Shown piece after piece: positions 23,837 to 31,547 of a DNA stretch of 35,705 nucleotides (its first letter is position 1; every line of letters begins with the position of its first letter). Source of the stretch: a virus. Below the pieces are notes generated by a model, which worked only from the letters and a program-made list of their open reading frames with translations, ran no database searches and was not told the origin of the DNA. The DNA lies in IMG/VR virus record IMGVR_UViG_3300030085_002781, positions 6,670 to 42,374 of that record, one strand, 5' to 3'. Made by a program: the position numbers and the translations under genes.

Positions 23837-24126
23837 TTAATAATGTAATAGATTTTAACAAATATCGTAAACCCGATAATGTTAATCCACATAGTATCAT
23901 TGATGAAATGGTAATAAATTTTATGAAAGATACTATTCAAAATGTTCAGACAGTGGACATAAATGCCGAAGATCCAGATATTGCTGATGGCGTTGTTGCG
24001 TTAGCAATGTTGTTTAGGGCTATGGTAGAGAGAGAATATGGTATTGACAATCACTTACAAAATATGTTAGATATCATGACAGAGGAACTTAGTAAAAATA
24101 AACCAAGGGATAATAATGATGAATAA
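23833..24126 (+). CDS. Small acidic helical protein, unknown function
   Basis: A 97-residue protein opening MINNVIDFNKYRKP, then helical with ADGVVALAMLFRAMVEREYG and a disordered polar end. I associate this sort of protein with small conserved phage genes, without a known role. Overlaps acpS by 4 nt and the next gene by 11 nt. Confidence 0.6.
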   Translation: MINNVIDFNKYRKPDNVNPHSIIDEMVINFMKDTIQNVQTVDINAEDPDIADGVVALAMLFRAMVEREYGIDNHLQNMLDIMTEELSKNKPRDNNDE

Positions 24127-24667
24127 TACACTAATGTCATTCAAACTTGACACAACTGATAAATATGATGCATCAAATAACAGTGAGAACAATAATAATA
24201 TGGATTTTATATCAGCAAAAGGTCGAGTAGAAATCGCAGACAAAATTACTGAAACGTTAGACAAGAAGCCTGAAATTTCAGACCGTATTCAAGCGGCACG
24301 ACAACAAGGTGGGTTAGAAGAAAACGAAGAACTTCTTACTGCTTTAGATGATATGCAAATGTTAGATATGGAACTTAACAGACTTCAATCTATTCTTGAT
24401 TCTGCAACAGTTATTGAACCTTTACCAAAAGGCAAAAAGAAAACTGTGACATTTGGTTGTCATGTAAAGTTGGAAAACTTGGATAATGGTAATAAAACAA
24501 AATATCAAATTCTAGGGGAATTCGAATCAAATCCATCTGAAGGAACTATCAGTTATAAGTCTCCTTTAGGTAGAGAATTAATTGGCTGTAAAAAGGGCGA
24601 TGTTATAGCAATTATGCGTCCTGCAGGCGATATTGAGTACGAAATCCTTGACATTTTTGTACCTTAA
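24116..24667 (+). CDS. GreA/GreB-like transcription factor
   Basis: A 183-residue protein. After a ~30-residue Asn-rich lead it has the Gre coiled coil (about 37-97) with tip ARQQGGLEENEEL, then the C-terminal FKBP-like domain: VTFGCHVKLE, YQILGEFE and ISYKSPLGRELIGCKKGDV. GreA enters the RNA polymerase secondary channel and uses two tip acids to trigger transcript cleavage (D41 and E44 in E. coli). Here the first is Gly66 and the second is kept (Glu69). It could therefore bind polymerase without normal cleavage. Start ATGATG; either Met fits AAGGGA. Confidence 0.82.
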   Translation: MMNNTLMSFKLDTTDKYDASNNSENNNNMDFISAKGRVEIADKITETLDKKPEISDRIQAARQQGGLEENEELLTALDDMQMLDMELNRLQSILDSATVIEPLPKGKKKTVTFGCHVKLENLDNGNKTKYQILGEFESNPSEGTISYKSPLGRELIGCKKGDVIAIMRPAGDIEYEILDIFVP

Positions 24668-24671
24668 AAAC

Positions 24672-24699
24672 TTGACAAATAGGCGATTCGTGCTATATT
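24672..24699 (+). promoter_or_regulatory. Sigma70-like promoter
   Basis: TTGACA (24672-24677), 16 bp, TATATT (24694-24699), just after the GreA-like gene. RNA from about 24706 would carry AAAGAGAGG and the SleB-like gene. Confidence 0.75.
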
Positions 24700-24725
24700 A
24701 ATAGAGTAATAAAAGAGAGGCAGAA

Positions 24726-25412
24726 ATGATAAAACTACTTAAAGCATTAGGCAATGGAATTGTGACACTTTTTAACCTTGTAGTCACAGGATCTATCATT
24801 GCTTTTACGGCGTTTGCGGCTGGTACTACAATCATGTCAGGAGATGATGAACTTCATCTTAATCAAAGTGTTGAAGTTATTGTTCCTGCTATGCCAGACA
24901 CATCAAGTCGTGTTGACATCGAATATTTTCTAATAGACCCACACAAATATGAGCAAGAATTTTGTCTAGCACAGAATGTCTTTTTTGAATCAAGTGTTGA
25001 TAACAAAGCAGGCATGGCGGCAGTTGCAGATGTAACACTTAATCGTGTTAAAGATTCAAGATATCCAAATACTGTATGTGAAGTTGTTTATCAAGCGATT
25101 ATGAAAGAAAGCTGGAAAACAAAACAATATCCTGATTTACCTGAGAGTGAACGTAAGTATATTCCTGTAAGAAACAAATGTCAGTTTAGTTGGTATTGTG
25201 ATGGTAAATCTGATGATATACCTATAGGTGCAGAAAATTGGGTTAAAGCACAAATGGTTGCATGGGAAATGATGCACAATGGTACACTACGAGGTATCTC
25301 AGATGGGTCAACTCATTATCACGCAACTTATGTAAAGCCTGTATGGCGAAAAGATATTGGTATGACTTTAGTTGGTCGAATTGGTAGTCACATTTTTTAT
25401 CGATGGAACTAA
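24726..25412 (+). CDS. SleB-type cell wall hydrolase, membrane-anchored
   Basis: A 228-residue protein with an N-terminal transmembrane or signal-anchor helix (about 13-35) and a Hydrolase_2 domain from about 78: CLAQNVFFESSVDNKAGM with the catalytic Glu, VADVTLNRV, CQFSWYCDG, THYHATYVKPVW and a final RIGSHIFYRWN. These enzymes cut peptidoglycan glycan strands. Its early-type promoter, separate from the lysis genes, hints at a role other than final lysis, such as wall remodelling or superinfection effects; this is inference. Confidence 0.88.
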   Translation: MIKLLKALGNGIVTLFNLVVTGSIIAFTAFAAGTTIMSGDDELHLNQSVEVIVPAMPDTSSRVDIEYFLIDPHKYEQEFCLAQNVFFESSVDNKAGMAAVADVTLNRVKDSRYPNTVCEVVYQAIMKESWKTKQYPDLPESERKYIPVRNKCQFSWYCDGKSDDIPIGAENWVKAQMVAWEMMHNGTLRGISDGSTHYHATYVKPVWRKDIGMTLVGRIGSHIFYRWN

Positions 25413-25420
25413 AAAAGTCA

Positions 25421-25449
25421 TTGACTTTAAACACCGAAATGTGTATAAT
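25421..25449 (+). promoter_or_regulatory. Sigma70-like promoter, near consensus
   Basis: TTGACT (25421-25426), 17 bp, TATAAT (25444-25449). RNA would start near 25456 and cover the 81-residue gene and guaC. Confidence 0.8.
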
Positions 25450-25489
25450 CTAATTATAATGTAGTTTGCTAACGAAGAGGATTTATGAA

Positions 25490-25735
25490 GTGGCAAAACA
25501 AACTAAAGGTCGTAAGGGCCGTAATCTCTCTGCTTCTGTTGAAGAGGCGGTTAAACTTCTCAAGCCTTATCGGGGCCGTGATGGCATCTATTCGATGTTT
25601 TCAAAAAACGATAGGGGAGATTACACCGAAATCGGTGTATACAACTACAACACAAAACGGTATGCACTGTATCGGAGTGACATGGTAGACTCTGCATCAG
25701 TTACCGAGTTTAAGGAGGTTATTAGTGGGCAGTAA
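25490..25735 (+). CDS. Small protein with a GTG start, unlike its neighbours in codon use
   Basis: An 81-residue protein opening (V/M)AKQTKGRKGRNLSASVEEA and containing GRDGIYSMF, YTEIGVYNYN and RYALYRSDMV. GTG 25490 is chosen because AGAGG lies 9 nt ahead. An ATG at 25485 opens a different frame giving a Leu-rich, unlikely product, and a longer in-frame version would need a TTG near the RNA start. Codons such as CTC, CGG and GGC are more frequent than in surrounding genes, hinting at recent acquisition. Function unknown; the stop lies inside a hairpin that controls guaC. Confidence 0.6.
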   Translation: MAKQTKGRKGRNLSASVEEAVKLLKPYRGRDGIYSMFSKNDRGDYTEIGVYNYNTKRYALYRSDMVDSASVTEFKEVISGQ

Positions 25736-25756
25736 TGTCCACTAATCTTTATTATG
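25712..25756 (+). promoter_or_regulatory. Split ribosome-binding site with bridging hairpin before guaC
   Basis: AAGGAGG (25712-25718) lies 35 nt before the guaC ATG, too far to act directly. Between them ATTAGTGG (25721-25728) pairs perfectly with CCACTAAT (25739-25746). Folding this stem leaves only about 9 unpaired nt between AAGGAGG and the ATG, an ideal spacing. T4 genes 25 and 38 use this device. The upstream stop codon lies in the loop, so translation of that gene would open the stem. Confidence 0.7.
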
Positions 25757-26932
25757 CATATTGAACACGAAGTAAAATTAAATTATGACGATGTACTAAT
25801 CAGACCAAAACGTTCTACATTGGGTTCAAGAAAAGAAGTAGATTTAGAACGAGGGTTCACCTATCCTAATTATGAACCCTATCCTGATAACAATCCTGAT
25901 TTGCTTCCTAAAGGTTATCCTGCAGGTCCATACGTAGAGAAACACTTTCGGGGTGTTCCTATTATGGCAAGTAACATGGACGGTGTAGGTACTTTTGAAA
26001 TGGCTGATGAATTAGCAAGTCAAAAAATAATGACTTGTCTAGTGAAAACGTATTCTGTAAATGAATTAGTAAGTTATTTTGATATAATGCCGACGGCTAG
26101 AAAAGAATATGTTGCAATGAGTATAGGCATAACTCAGAATGATGAAGACAAATTTAGAGCGGTATACGAACAAGTAGGTGATAAACTTAAGTATATTTGT
26201 ATCGATGTCGCTAACGGTTACTCAGAACGTTTCTGTGACTTTGTAAGACGATTTAGACAGTGTTATTCTAATCTTGTTATCATTGCAGGTAATGTAGTTA
26301 CTGCTGACCAGACGCAGGAGTTAATCTTAAATGGAGCAGATATCGTTAAAGTGGGTATTGGTCCTGGTTCAGTTTGTACTACAAGAATTCAAACAGGTGT
26401 AGGTTATCCTCAACTTAGTGCAGTGATTGAGTGTGCAGATGCGGCTCATGGTCTTGGAGGACATATCATTGCTGATGGTGGCTGTACTTGCCCTGGTGAT
26501 GTAGCAAAAGCATTTGCCGGAGGAGCAGACTTTGTTATGCTTGGTGGAATGTTAGCAGGTCATGATGAAGGTGGTGGTAAAGTTGTTACTAAACATATCG
26601 CTACAGGTGGGGCATACAAAACACCAGAAGGAACATTTATTCCTTATTTTGAAGAACAGAATTTTATTCAGTTTTATGGCATGAGTTCAGATGCGGCAAA
26701 TCAAAAACACTTTGGTGGTTTAAAAGACTATCGTGCAAGTGAAGGTCGTGAAGTGCTTGTACCATATAGAGGAAAGGTAGCAGATACAATACAAACAATT
26801 CTTGGAGGTATTCGTTCTACTTGTACATATGCAGGTGCAAAAAGGTTGAAATATCTTTCAAAATGTGCTACATTTGTAAGAACAAATACGCAATATAATA
26901 AAACGTATGAAAGTACAACAACAAAAATGTGA
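25754..26932 (+). CDS. guaC: GMP reductase
   Basis: A 392-residue IMPDH/GMPR barrel. The opening [19 protein letters not shown] is characteristic of GMP reductase, as is [20 protein letters not shown] with catalytic Cys208, followed by [19 protein letters not shown] and [11 protein letters not shown]. It lacks the CBS domains of IMP dehydrogenase. An extra loop of about 25 residues sits near 40-65. The enzyme reduces GMP to IMP with NADPH, recycling guanine nucleotides towards adenine, which suits an AT-rich phage. The N-terminus matches homologues, so the ATG at 25754 is right although it lacks an adjacent ribosome site. Confidence 0.93.
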   Translation: MHIEHEVKLNYDDVLIRPKRSTLGSRKEVDLERGFTYPNYEPYPDNNPDLLPKGYPAGPYVEKHFRGVPIMASNMDGVGTFEMADELASQKIMTCLVKTYSVNELVSYFDIMPTARKEYVAMSIGITQNDEDKFRAVYEQVGDKLKYICIDVANGYSERFCDFVRRFRQCYSNLVIIAGNVVTADQTQELILNGADIVKVGIGPGSVCTTRIQTGVGYPQLSAVIECADAAHGLGGHIIADGGCTCPGDVAKAFAGGADFVMLGGMLAGHDEGGGKVVTKHIATGGAYKTPEGTFIPYFEEQNFIQFYGMSSDAANQKHFGGLKDYRASEGREVLVPYRGKVADTIQTILGGIRSTCTYAGAKRLKYLSKCATFVRTNTQYNKTYESTTTKM

Positions 26933-26933
26933 T

Positions 26934-27182
26934 ATGAAAACATATAAAGTAGACATAGCGAAAACGAAGACTAACCCAGGCGTTGGTCTTCCTTATTCTA
27001 TTGTAGCACAAGTTGTTCCTGTTGAAGAATGTAATAATGACATTATGAAGAAATTCAGGAAAGACTTAGTAAAAAGATATGCTCAAAAAGATATTTCATG
27101 TCACATAGATAACTATACAAGAATCGCAACAATCAATTTTAGAAATGAAGAAGATTGTGCAGATTTCTTAATGAGGAACTAA
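26934..27182 (+). CDS. Small protein, unknown function
   Basis: An 82-residue protein opening MKTYKVDIAKTKTNPGVGLP. It starts 1 nt after the guaC stop; an upstream ATG at 26907 would overlap guaC by 26 nt and is less likely. Alternating beta and alpha segments, ending FRNEEDCADFLMRN. No family recognised. Confidence 0.6.
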   Translation: MKTYKVDIAKTKTNPGVGLPYSIVAQVVPVEECNNDIMKKFRKDLVKRYAQKDISCHIDNYTRIATINFRNEEDCADFLMRN

Positions 27183-27418
27183 TGGAAATAACACAAGGTA
27201 TATGGAACGTGCTAAAAAGTCTGATTAAAGGGTCTTCTTTGACTCTTGCACTTATATATACGTGTGGTCATATCCTTATCGCTATGACAGTTGTTACTGT
27301 AATGACTGGTGCTAGTCTATGGGAAGCAGGAGCAGTAGCACTTGTTGAACCAGCTATCAATGGCGTTTGGTTTTATGTGCTACATCGTATATGGAAGTCG
27401 TTCAATGAAAATAAATGA
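27182..27418 (+). CDS. DUF2061-like membrane protein
   Basis: A 78-residue protein starting on the last base of the upstream stop, after ATGAGGAAC. It has two hydrophobic helices and the ordered features of DUF2061: KSLIKGSSLTLAL, a VMTGASLWEAGAVALVEPAI stretch and FYVLHRIWKSF near the end. An upstream in-frame ATG at 27155 lies inside the preceding gene and is rejected. Function unknown; membrane location expected. Overlaps sufE by 14 nt. Confidence 0.7.
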   Translation: MEITQGIWNVLKSLIKGSSLTLALIYTCGHILIAMTVVTVMTGASLWEAGAVALVEPAINGVWFYVLHRIWKSFNENK

Positions 27419-27800
27419 ATGGGCAGATAATTTAAATCTTTTTGAAGACGGTACTGAAAGATTAACATATCTCGTAGAACTTGCAAAAAAGTCTACGACA
27501 TTGCCACGTGAACTTAGGACAGACGATAGACTCGTTGGTGGGTGTATTAGTCAGATATGGATTGACGTGGGTGTAGTTGATGATAAAGTAAAAGTTTACT
27601 ATGACAGTGATGCCATGATTACAAAAGGTATTACAAGTATTGTTGCTGATTGTTTTTCAGATATTTCAGTTGAAGAAGCAAAACAAATCAAGCATGATGA
27701 TTTTCAAAGTCTAAATATACAACAACTACTAACACCTCAACGTAGAAACGGATTAGGAAATTTAATTGAAACTATAAGACAAAAGGTACATGTATTATGA
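27405..27800 (+). CDS. sufE: SufE-like sulfur acceptor for Fe-S cluster assembly
   Basis: A 131-residue protein of normal SufE length. The key segment is DRLVGGCISQIWID, matching VxGCxSxVWL, with sulfur-carrying Cys47. The later ITKGITSIVADCFSD and the C-terminal LTPQRRNGLGNLIETI also fit. SufE accepts sulfur from the cysteine desulfurase SufS and passes it to the SufBCD scaffold. No other suf gene is in the window, so it would feed host machinery. The two radical SAM proteins encoded here each need Fe-S clusters. Confidence 0.88.
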   Translation: MKINEWADNLNLFEDGTERLTYLVELAKKSTTLPRELRTDDRLVGGCISQIWIDVGVVDDKVKVYYDSDAMITKGITSIVADCFSDISVEEAKQIKHDDFQSLNIQQLLTPQRRNGLGNLIETIRQKVHVL

Positions 27801-28492
27801 CAATACTTGTATGTGGTGATAGCTTTGCGGCAGAAATGTGGAGAGAAAATCCTTGGTGTAAATACCTTGAACAATATATGAAAGAAAAAGTTGAAAATTA
27901 TGCTGAGGCAGGAACCGCAATAGAATTTAGTTACGATAGATTATTATCTAACTATGAACCTGGAAAATATTCATCTGTTATATTTTTAGTTACTTTACCT
28001 GGTAGACATTTTTTAAAGAAAGGTGAAAAAGATAATTTATCGTATCATCAAAGTGCAGAAGATTCAGTAGTACATAACAAAGAACATAGTAAGTCCAATA
28101 CATATTGGAAAAAAGAAACAACTAATAATGACTTTAAAATTTTTCAAGGATTAGAACTTGCAAATATAGAATATCCAGAATGGGATAAATGGAAAGAAAA
28201 AGCAATAACAGATAGTGTAAAAAGTATAGTAAAAGAAAAATTATTGTTACTTGATGTTAAAACTCAAATGATGAAAATACAAAACATTGATATAGATAGT
28301 CTTGGTATAAATTATTATTTTGATTTAGAAACAAAATATAGACCAAATCATATGAGTATAAAACAAAGTAAAGAATTTGCTTATTATGTTAAAGAATATC
28401 TAGTAAATGATTTTGATATAGATAAGATTTTTTTAAAAACTGAAAAGTATTTTACAACATCAATAAATAGAAAGGAAGCAGGACTAAAATGA
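27797..28492 (+). CDS. SGNH/GDSL hydrolase-like protein
   Basis: A 231-residue protein opening MTILVCGDSFAAEMW, where GDSF is the block I nucleophile motif. Near residue 190, RPNHMSIKQSKEFA resembles the block V histidine, though the usual Asp two residues before the His (DxxH) is not clear. Blocks II and III (Gly, Asn) are not obvious. Relatives remove acyl groups from sugars or lipids. It lies directly before a cytidylyltransferase, so work on an activated sugar or polyol is possible. Confidence 0.6.
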   Translation: MTILVCGDSFAAEMWRENPWCKYLEQYMKEKVENYAEAGTAIEFSYDRLLSNYEPGKYSSVIFLVTLPGRHFLKKGEKDNLSYHQSAEDSVVHNKEHSKSNTYWKKETTNNDFKIFQGLELANIEYPEWDKWKEKAITDSVKSIVKEKLLLLDVKTQMMKIQNIDIDSLGINYYFDLETKYRPNHMSIKQSKEFAYYVKEYLVNDFDIDKIFLKTEKYFTTSINRKEAGLK

Positions 28493-28899
28493 AAATAGGA
28501 TTTACGTGTAGTTCATTTGATTTGTTACATGCGGGCCATACTCTGATGCTTGAAGAAGCAAAAGCACAATGCGATTATCTTATTGTTGGTTTACAAACTG
28601 ATCCAACTATTGATAGGCCAACTAAGAACAAACCAGTACAAACGGTAGTAGAAAGATATCTACAATTACGTGCATGTAAATATGTAGATGAAATTATTCC
28701 ATATGCAACAGAACAGGATTTAGAAGATATCTTATCAGGTATGCATATTGACGTTAGAATACTTGGTGTAGAATACAGAGACAAAGATTTTACAGGTAGA
28801 GATATTTGTAAAAAACGTGAAATAGAAATACACTTTAATGAACGAGACCATAGATTTAGTTCAAGTGATTTGAGAAAAAGGGTTTGCGAGAATCAGTAA
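28489..28899 (+). CDS. Cytidylyltransferase-like protein (TagD/glycerol-3-phosphate type)
   Basis: A 136-residue protein with CSSFDLLHAGHTLML, the HxGH nucleotide-binding motif (H14, H17), ERYLQLRACKYVDEIIPY in the middle, and RFSSSDLRKR at the end, standing for the RTxGISTT motif. This is the full nucleotidyltransferase fold at normal length. It would couple CTP to a phosphate compound such as glycerol 3-phosphate, giving a CDP-activated precursor. Similar genes are frequent in marine T4-like phages. Exact substrate unproven. Confidence 0.83.
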   Translation: MKIGFTCSSFDLLHAGHTLMLEEAKAQCDYLIVGLQTDPTIDRPTKNKPVQTVVERYLQLRACKYVDEIIPYATEQDLEDILSGMHIDVRILGVEYRDKDFTGRDICKKREIEIHFNERDHRFSSSDLRKRVCENQ

Positions 28900-29057
28900 T
28901 GAGAGTTTTTCTTTTAATACTGGTATTGTTATTAAGTAGTTGTGCCAGTACACAAACAGAAAAACAAAAAGAAGACAGAAAGAAATTAACAATCATACGT
29001 ACAATTGGTTGTGTAGTAGTACCTACTTTACCTACGTGCATATTGCCGGGAAAATAA
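28899..29057 (+). CDS. Small lipoprotein, 52 residues
   Basis: An open frame opening MRVFLLILVLLLSSCASTQT: a short hydrophobic signal ending in the lipobox LSSC, so Cys15 would be lipid-modified. The mature part is Lys/Glu-rich, then IGCVVVPTLPTC with two further Cys. It starts on the last base of the upstream stop and touches the next ATG. It could be an o-spanin-like or superinfection-related lipoprotein; there is no direct proof. Confidence 0.6.
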   Translation: MRVFLLILVLLLSSCASTQTEKQKEDRKKLTIIRTIGCVVVPTLPTCILPGK

Positions 29058-29825
29058 ATGGCTATAATAAAAGAAAAAGTATTAGAAGTAAAACATTATA
29101 CAGATAGGTTATTTCATTTCAAAACAACACGTGATCCAGGAACAAGATTTCGTGATGGTGAGTTTTTGATGATAGGACTTGAAGTAGATGGCAAACCTTT
29201 ACTAAGAGCATATTCAGTTGCATCACCAAACTATGAAGAATATATGGAGTGGTTTTCTATTAAAGTACCAAACGGACCATTAACCAGCAAACTTCAACAT
29301 ATAAAACCAGGTGATGAAATTATTACAAACACAAAATCAGTTGGAACTTTGGTTATGCCAAATGTAAAACCAGGTAGAAATCTTTATATGTTGGCAACAG
29401 GAACTGGTGTAGCACCTTTTATGAGTTTAGTAAGAGGTCTAGAAACATATGAAGACTTTGATAACGTCATTTTAGTGTGGGGTACTAGAGTACAAAAAGA
29501 ACTTGCGTATAAAGAATTCTTAGAAGGATTAAACGAACATGAAATATGGGGCGAGATTACACAGGGTAAATTTAAATTCTATCCTACAGTAACACGTGAA
29601 GAATTTGAAAATACAGGCAGAGTTACAACTGCTATGTATGAAAATAAAGTACAAGATAAACTAGGGTTACCAAAACTAGATAAAGAACATGATAGAGTTA
29701 TGATTTGTGGTTCTATTGAAATGAACTTAGAACTAAAAGAATACTTAGAAGGTCTAGGTTTTACAGAAGGTAATAATAGAGAACCCGGTGAGTATGTATT
29801 AGAAAAGAGTTTTGTAGAAAAATGA
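29058..29825 (+). CDS. fpr: Ferredoxin/flavodoxin-NADP(H) reductase
   Basis: A 255-residue protein with the FAD-binding RAYSVASP, GPLTSKL, the NADP-binding LATGTGVAPFMSL, VWGTRV and MICGSIEMN, and the C-terminal YVLEKSFVEK found in the bacterial Fpr subclass. It moves electrons between NADPH and ferredoxin or flavodoxin in the cytoplasm. Reduced flavodoxin or ferredoxin is the usual electron source for radical SAM enzymes, and two are encoded in this window. It follows the lipoprotein gene with no gap and shares ATGA with the next gene. Confidence 0.92.
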   Translation: MAIIKEKVLEVKHYTDRLFHFKTTRDPGTRFRDGEFLMIGLEVDGKPLLRAYSVASPNYEEYMEWFSIKVPNGPLTSKLQHIKPGDEIITNTKSVGTLVMPNVKPGRNLYMLATGTGVAPFMSLVRGLETYEDFDNVILVWGTRVQKELAYKEFLEGLNEHEIWGEITQGKFKFYPTVTREEFENTGRVTTAMYENKVQDKLGLPKLDKEHDRVMICGSIEMNLELKEYLEGLGFTEGNNREPGEYVLEKSFVEK

Positions 29826-30595
29826 AGTATCATTTAGGATATTATGGTGGCGCCGCTGGAGACTTTGTAAGAGGTCTAATAGTATCTGGACTAAGAGACC
29901 TTACATCTAAATTTCAAGATGATAAACTTTTAGTAAAGTTCTCTAAAGAATGGAAACCTGTAGTTACAATACTGCCTAGTGGAAAGGTTGAAGTTACTGG
30001 ACCAATAGAGATAGATGATGATAGATACAGAGGAATTCAATTAGGTCATAATATAGGAAAACCAATAAATCAGGTAAAAAGATATTTGCTTAAATGTCAA
30101 AAGGAAGGCATTGATTTTCAAACATATCTTATAGATAAAGCAAGAATTGAATATGGTAGAAAAAATGGTTGGCATAGTAAAACATCTATATCAGTTGGTC
30201 ATGAACATATAAATTTTATTCATACATTTAATAATTTAAGTGAATGGCATCACCATATACGTGAACGTAGAAAAGTTGATAAGATAATTTATATAACAAT
30301 TAATACTATGGCAGAAGCAAATCAACGTTGGATTAATAATTCTCAAAAAAATGATCCAGAAGATAATAGAAGACTTCCAGATGATAACAGACAACTAATA
30401 CATCTAGAAGAACATCAGGAAATACATAATATACTAGTAAAAGAAAAACATGAAAATGATATTATTTTTCCATTCAAGTACATTTATAAAAAAGAATACT
30501 TAAGAGAATGGATAAGAAAAGAATTTGACTGGAATGATAGGTGTTATGACGCATTATACGATGCTTGGTATAATAAACAAGATGTTATAATTTGA
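29822..30595 (+). CDS. Uncharacterised protein, GGAAGDF type
   Basis: A 257-residue protein opening MKYHLGYYGGAAGDFVRGLI. The Gly-rich turn lacks the Lys/Ser of a true P-loop. The middle is His-rich (GHEHINFIHTF, WHHHIRERRK). The end FPFKYIYKKEYLREWI resembles the last part of sulfotransferase-like phage proteins. I do not recognise a family. It may be a distant member of the group seen at 5748 and 30862. It overlaps fpr by 4 nt; a 31-nt gap follows. Confidence 0.5.
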   Translation: MKYHLGYYGGAAGDFVRGLIVSGLRDLTSKFQDDKLLVKFSKEWKPVVTILPSGKVEVTGPIEIDDDRYRGIQLGHNIGKPINQVKRYLLKCQKEGIDFQTYLIDKARIEYGRKNGWHSKTSISVGHEHINFIHTFNNLSEWHHHIRERRKVDKIIYITINTMAEANQRWINNSQKNDPEDNRRLPDDNRQLIHLEEHQEIHNILVKEKHENDIIFPFKYIYKKEYLREWIRKEFDWNDRCYDALYDAWYNKQDVII

Positions 30596-30626
30596 TAAGT
30601 AAGTAAGTGAAAGGACTAAAAATATT

Positions 30627-30869
30627 ATGAAAGCAATCGTATATAGTAAAAACGCATGTGGATATTGCGTACAAGCAAAGAATTTATTAAAAATGAAAGG
30701 CGTTGAGATTGAAGAATACAATATTCAACTTGACGATGATGCACGTGCAAAGTTATTCGAAGAATGTTCTAAAGTGAATGTTGTTCCAAGAACTGCACCT
30801 CAGATTTGGTTAGATGAACAATACATCGGTGGATTTGAAGAACTAAAGAGGCATTTTGATAATGCATGA
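30627..30869 (+). CDS. Glutaredoxin
   Basis: An 80-residue protein with the thioredoxin fold of a class I glutaredoxin: SKNACGYCVQAKNLL with active-site C11 and C14 (CGYC in place of the common CPYC), then VPRTAPQIWLDEQYIGGFEEL, holding the cis-Pro and GG glutathione-binding motifs. It would reduce disulfides using glutathione, for example in ribonucleotide reductase, or help carry Fe-S clusters. It overlaps the next gene by 8 nt. Confidence 0.92.
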   Translation: MKAIVYSKNACGYCVQAKNLLKMKGVEIEEYNIQLDDDARAKLFEECSKVNVVPRTAPQIWLDEQYIGGFEELKRHFDNA

Positions 30870-31491
30870 ATATACTTTCTTAGTAGGTGCTCCCGGTTCT
30901 AGATGGTCTGGCGTAGCACAGATTATTACAAAAAACTTTGATTATAATACGTCAGACGAAACAGACTGGCGACTTTATAAACATGGAAAGTTTTCAGGAC
31001 ACAAGGGTGCCTATTGGGGACCAGGTATGGAACTTGGTCATGAGTTTCACAGACTAGAATCTTTTTATGGAAATAATATAAAAAGTTTTAGAGAAATGTG
31101 TGATAGAGCATTTGATGATAAAAACTCAAAAACAAAAATGATTAAATGCCATCAGTTTGCTTATAACTTAGATTGGCTACACGAAAATATACCTAATTCA
31201 AATATACTGCTAGTAAAACGTGGCAATCAAGAATGCTTTGATTGGTGGAAACAAGCAGGCGGTTGGGATATATCATATCCAAATTATCAATGGTATGTAG
31301 ATGACCATCATATGTTACATTATATCGAAGCAGAAAATAAACTTGCCAATGATTTTATTGAATATTTTGCTGATGATTGGGAAAACCTAACAGATGAATG
31401 GTTAGAAGAAAAGTTCGGAAAACACAACATAAAACTAGACAAAGAGAAATATCATGACGTAAAAGTATGTCTAGTAAAAAGTAAGCAATAA
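30862..31491 (+). CDS. Sulfotransferase-like P-loop protein
   Basis: A 209-residue protein opening MHEYTFLVGAPGSRWSGVAQ; GAPGSRWSG resembles the sulfate-donor-binding loop of sulfotransferases. KMIKCHQFAYNLDWL and NILLVKRGNQECFDWW fit the second conserved region (Arg and Ser/Glu after the strand, donor 3'-phosphate contact). ATG 30862 is used rather than a TTG at 30856. It ends 5 nt before a new promoter. Target of modification unknown. Confidence 0.58.
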   Translation: MHEYTFLVGAPGSRWSGVAQIITKNFDYNTSDETDWRLYKHGKFSGHKGAYWGPGMELGHEFHRLESFYGNNIKSFREMCDRAFDDKNSKTKMIKCHQFAYNLDWLHENIPNSNILLVKRGNQECFDWWKQAGGWDISYPNYQWYVDDHHMLHYIEAENKLANDFIEYFADDWENLTDEWLEEKFGKHNIKLDKEKYHDVKVCLVKSKQ

Positions 31492-31495
31492 AAAC

Positions 31496-31523
31496 TTGAC
31501 AATTCGTAAAATAATGTTATATT
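31496..31523 (+). promoter_or_regulatory. Sigma70-like promoter
   Basis: TTGACA (31496-31501), 16 bp, TATATT (31518-31523). RNA starts near 31530, with a strong TAAGGAG site before the gene at 31548. Confidence 0.75.
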
Positions 31524-31547
31524 TGTTATTAAATAATAAGGAGATTT

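Noticed and set aside
25485-25688. A 67-codon ATG frame within the 81-residue gene
   Set aside because: Its product is a Leu-rich jumble, it ends inside the other frame, and its ATG is only 4 nt from the ribosome site. The GTG frame gives a more credible protein.
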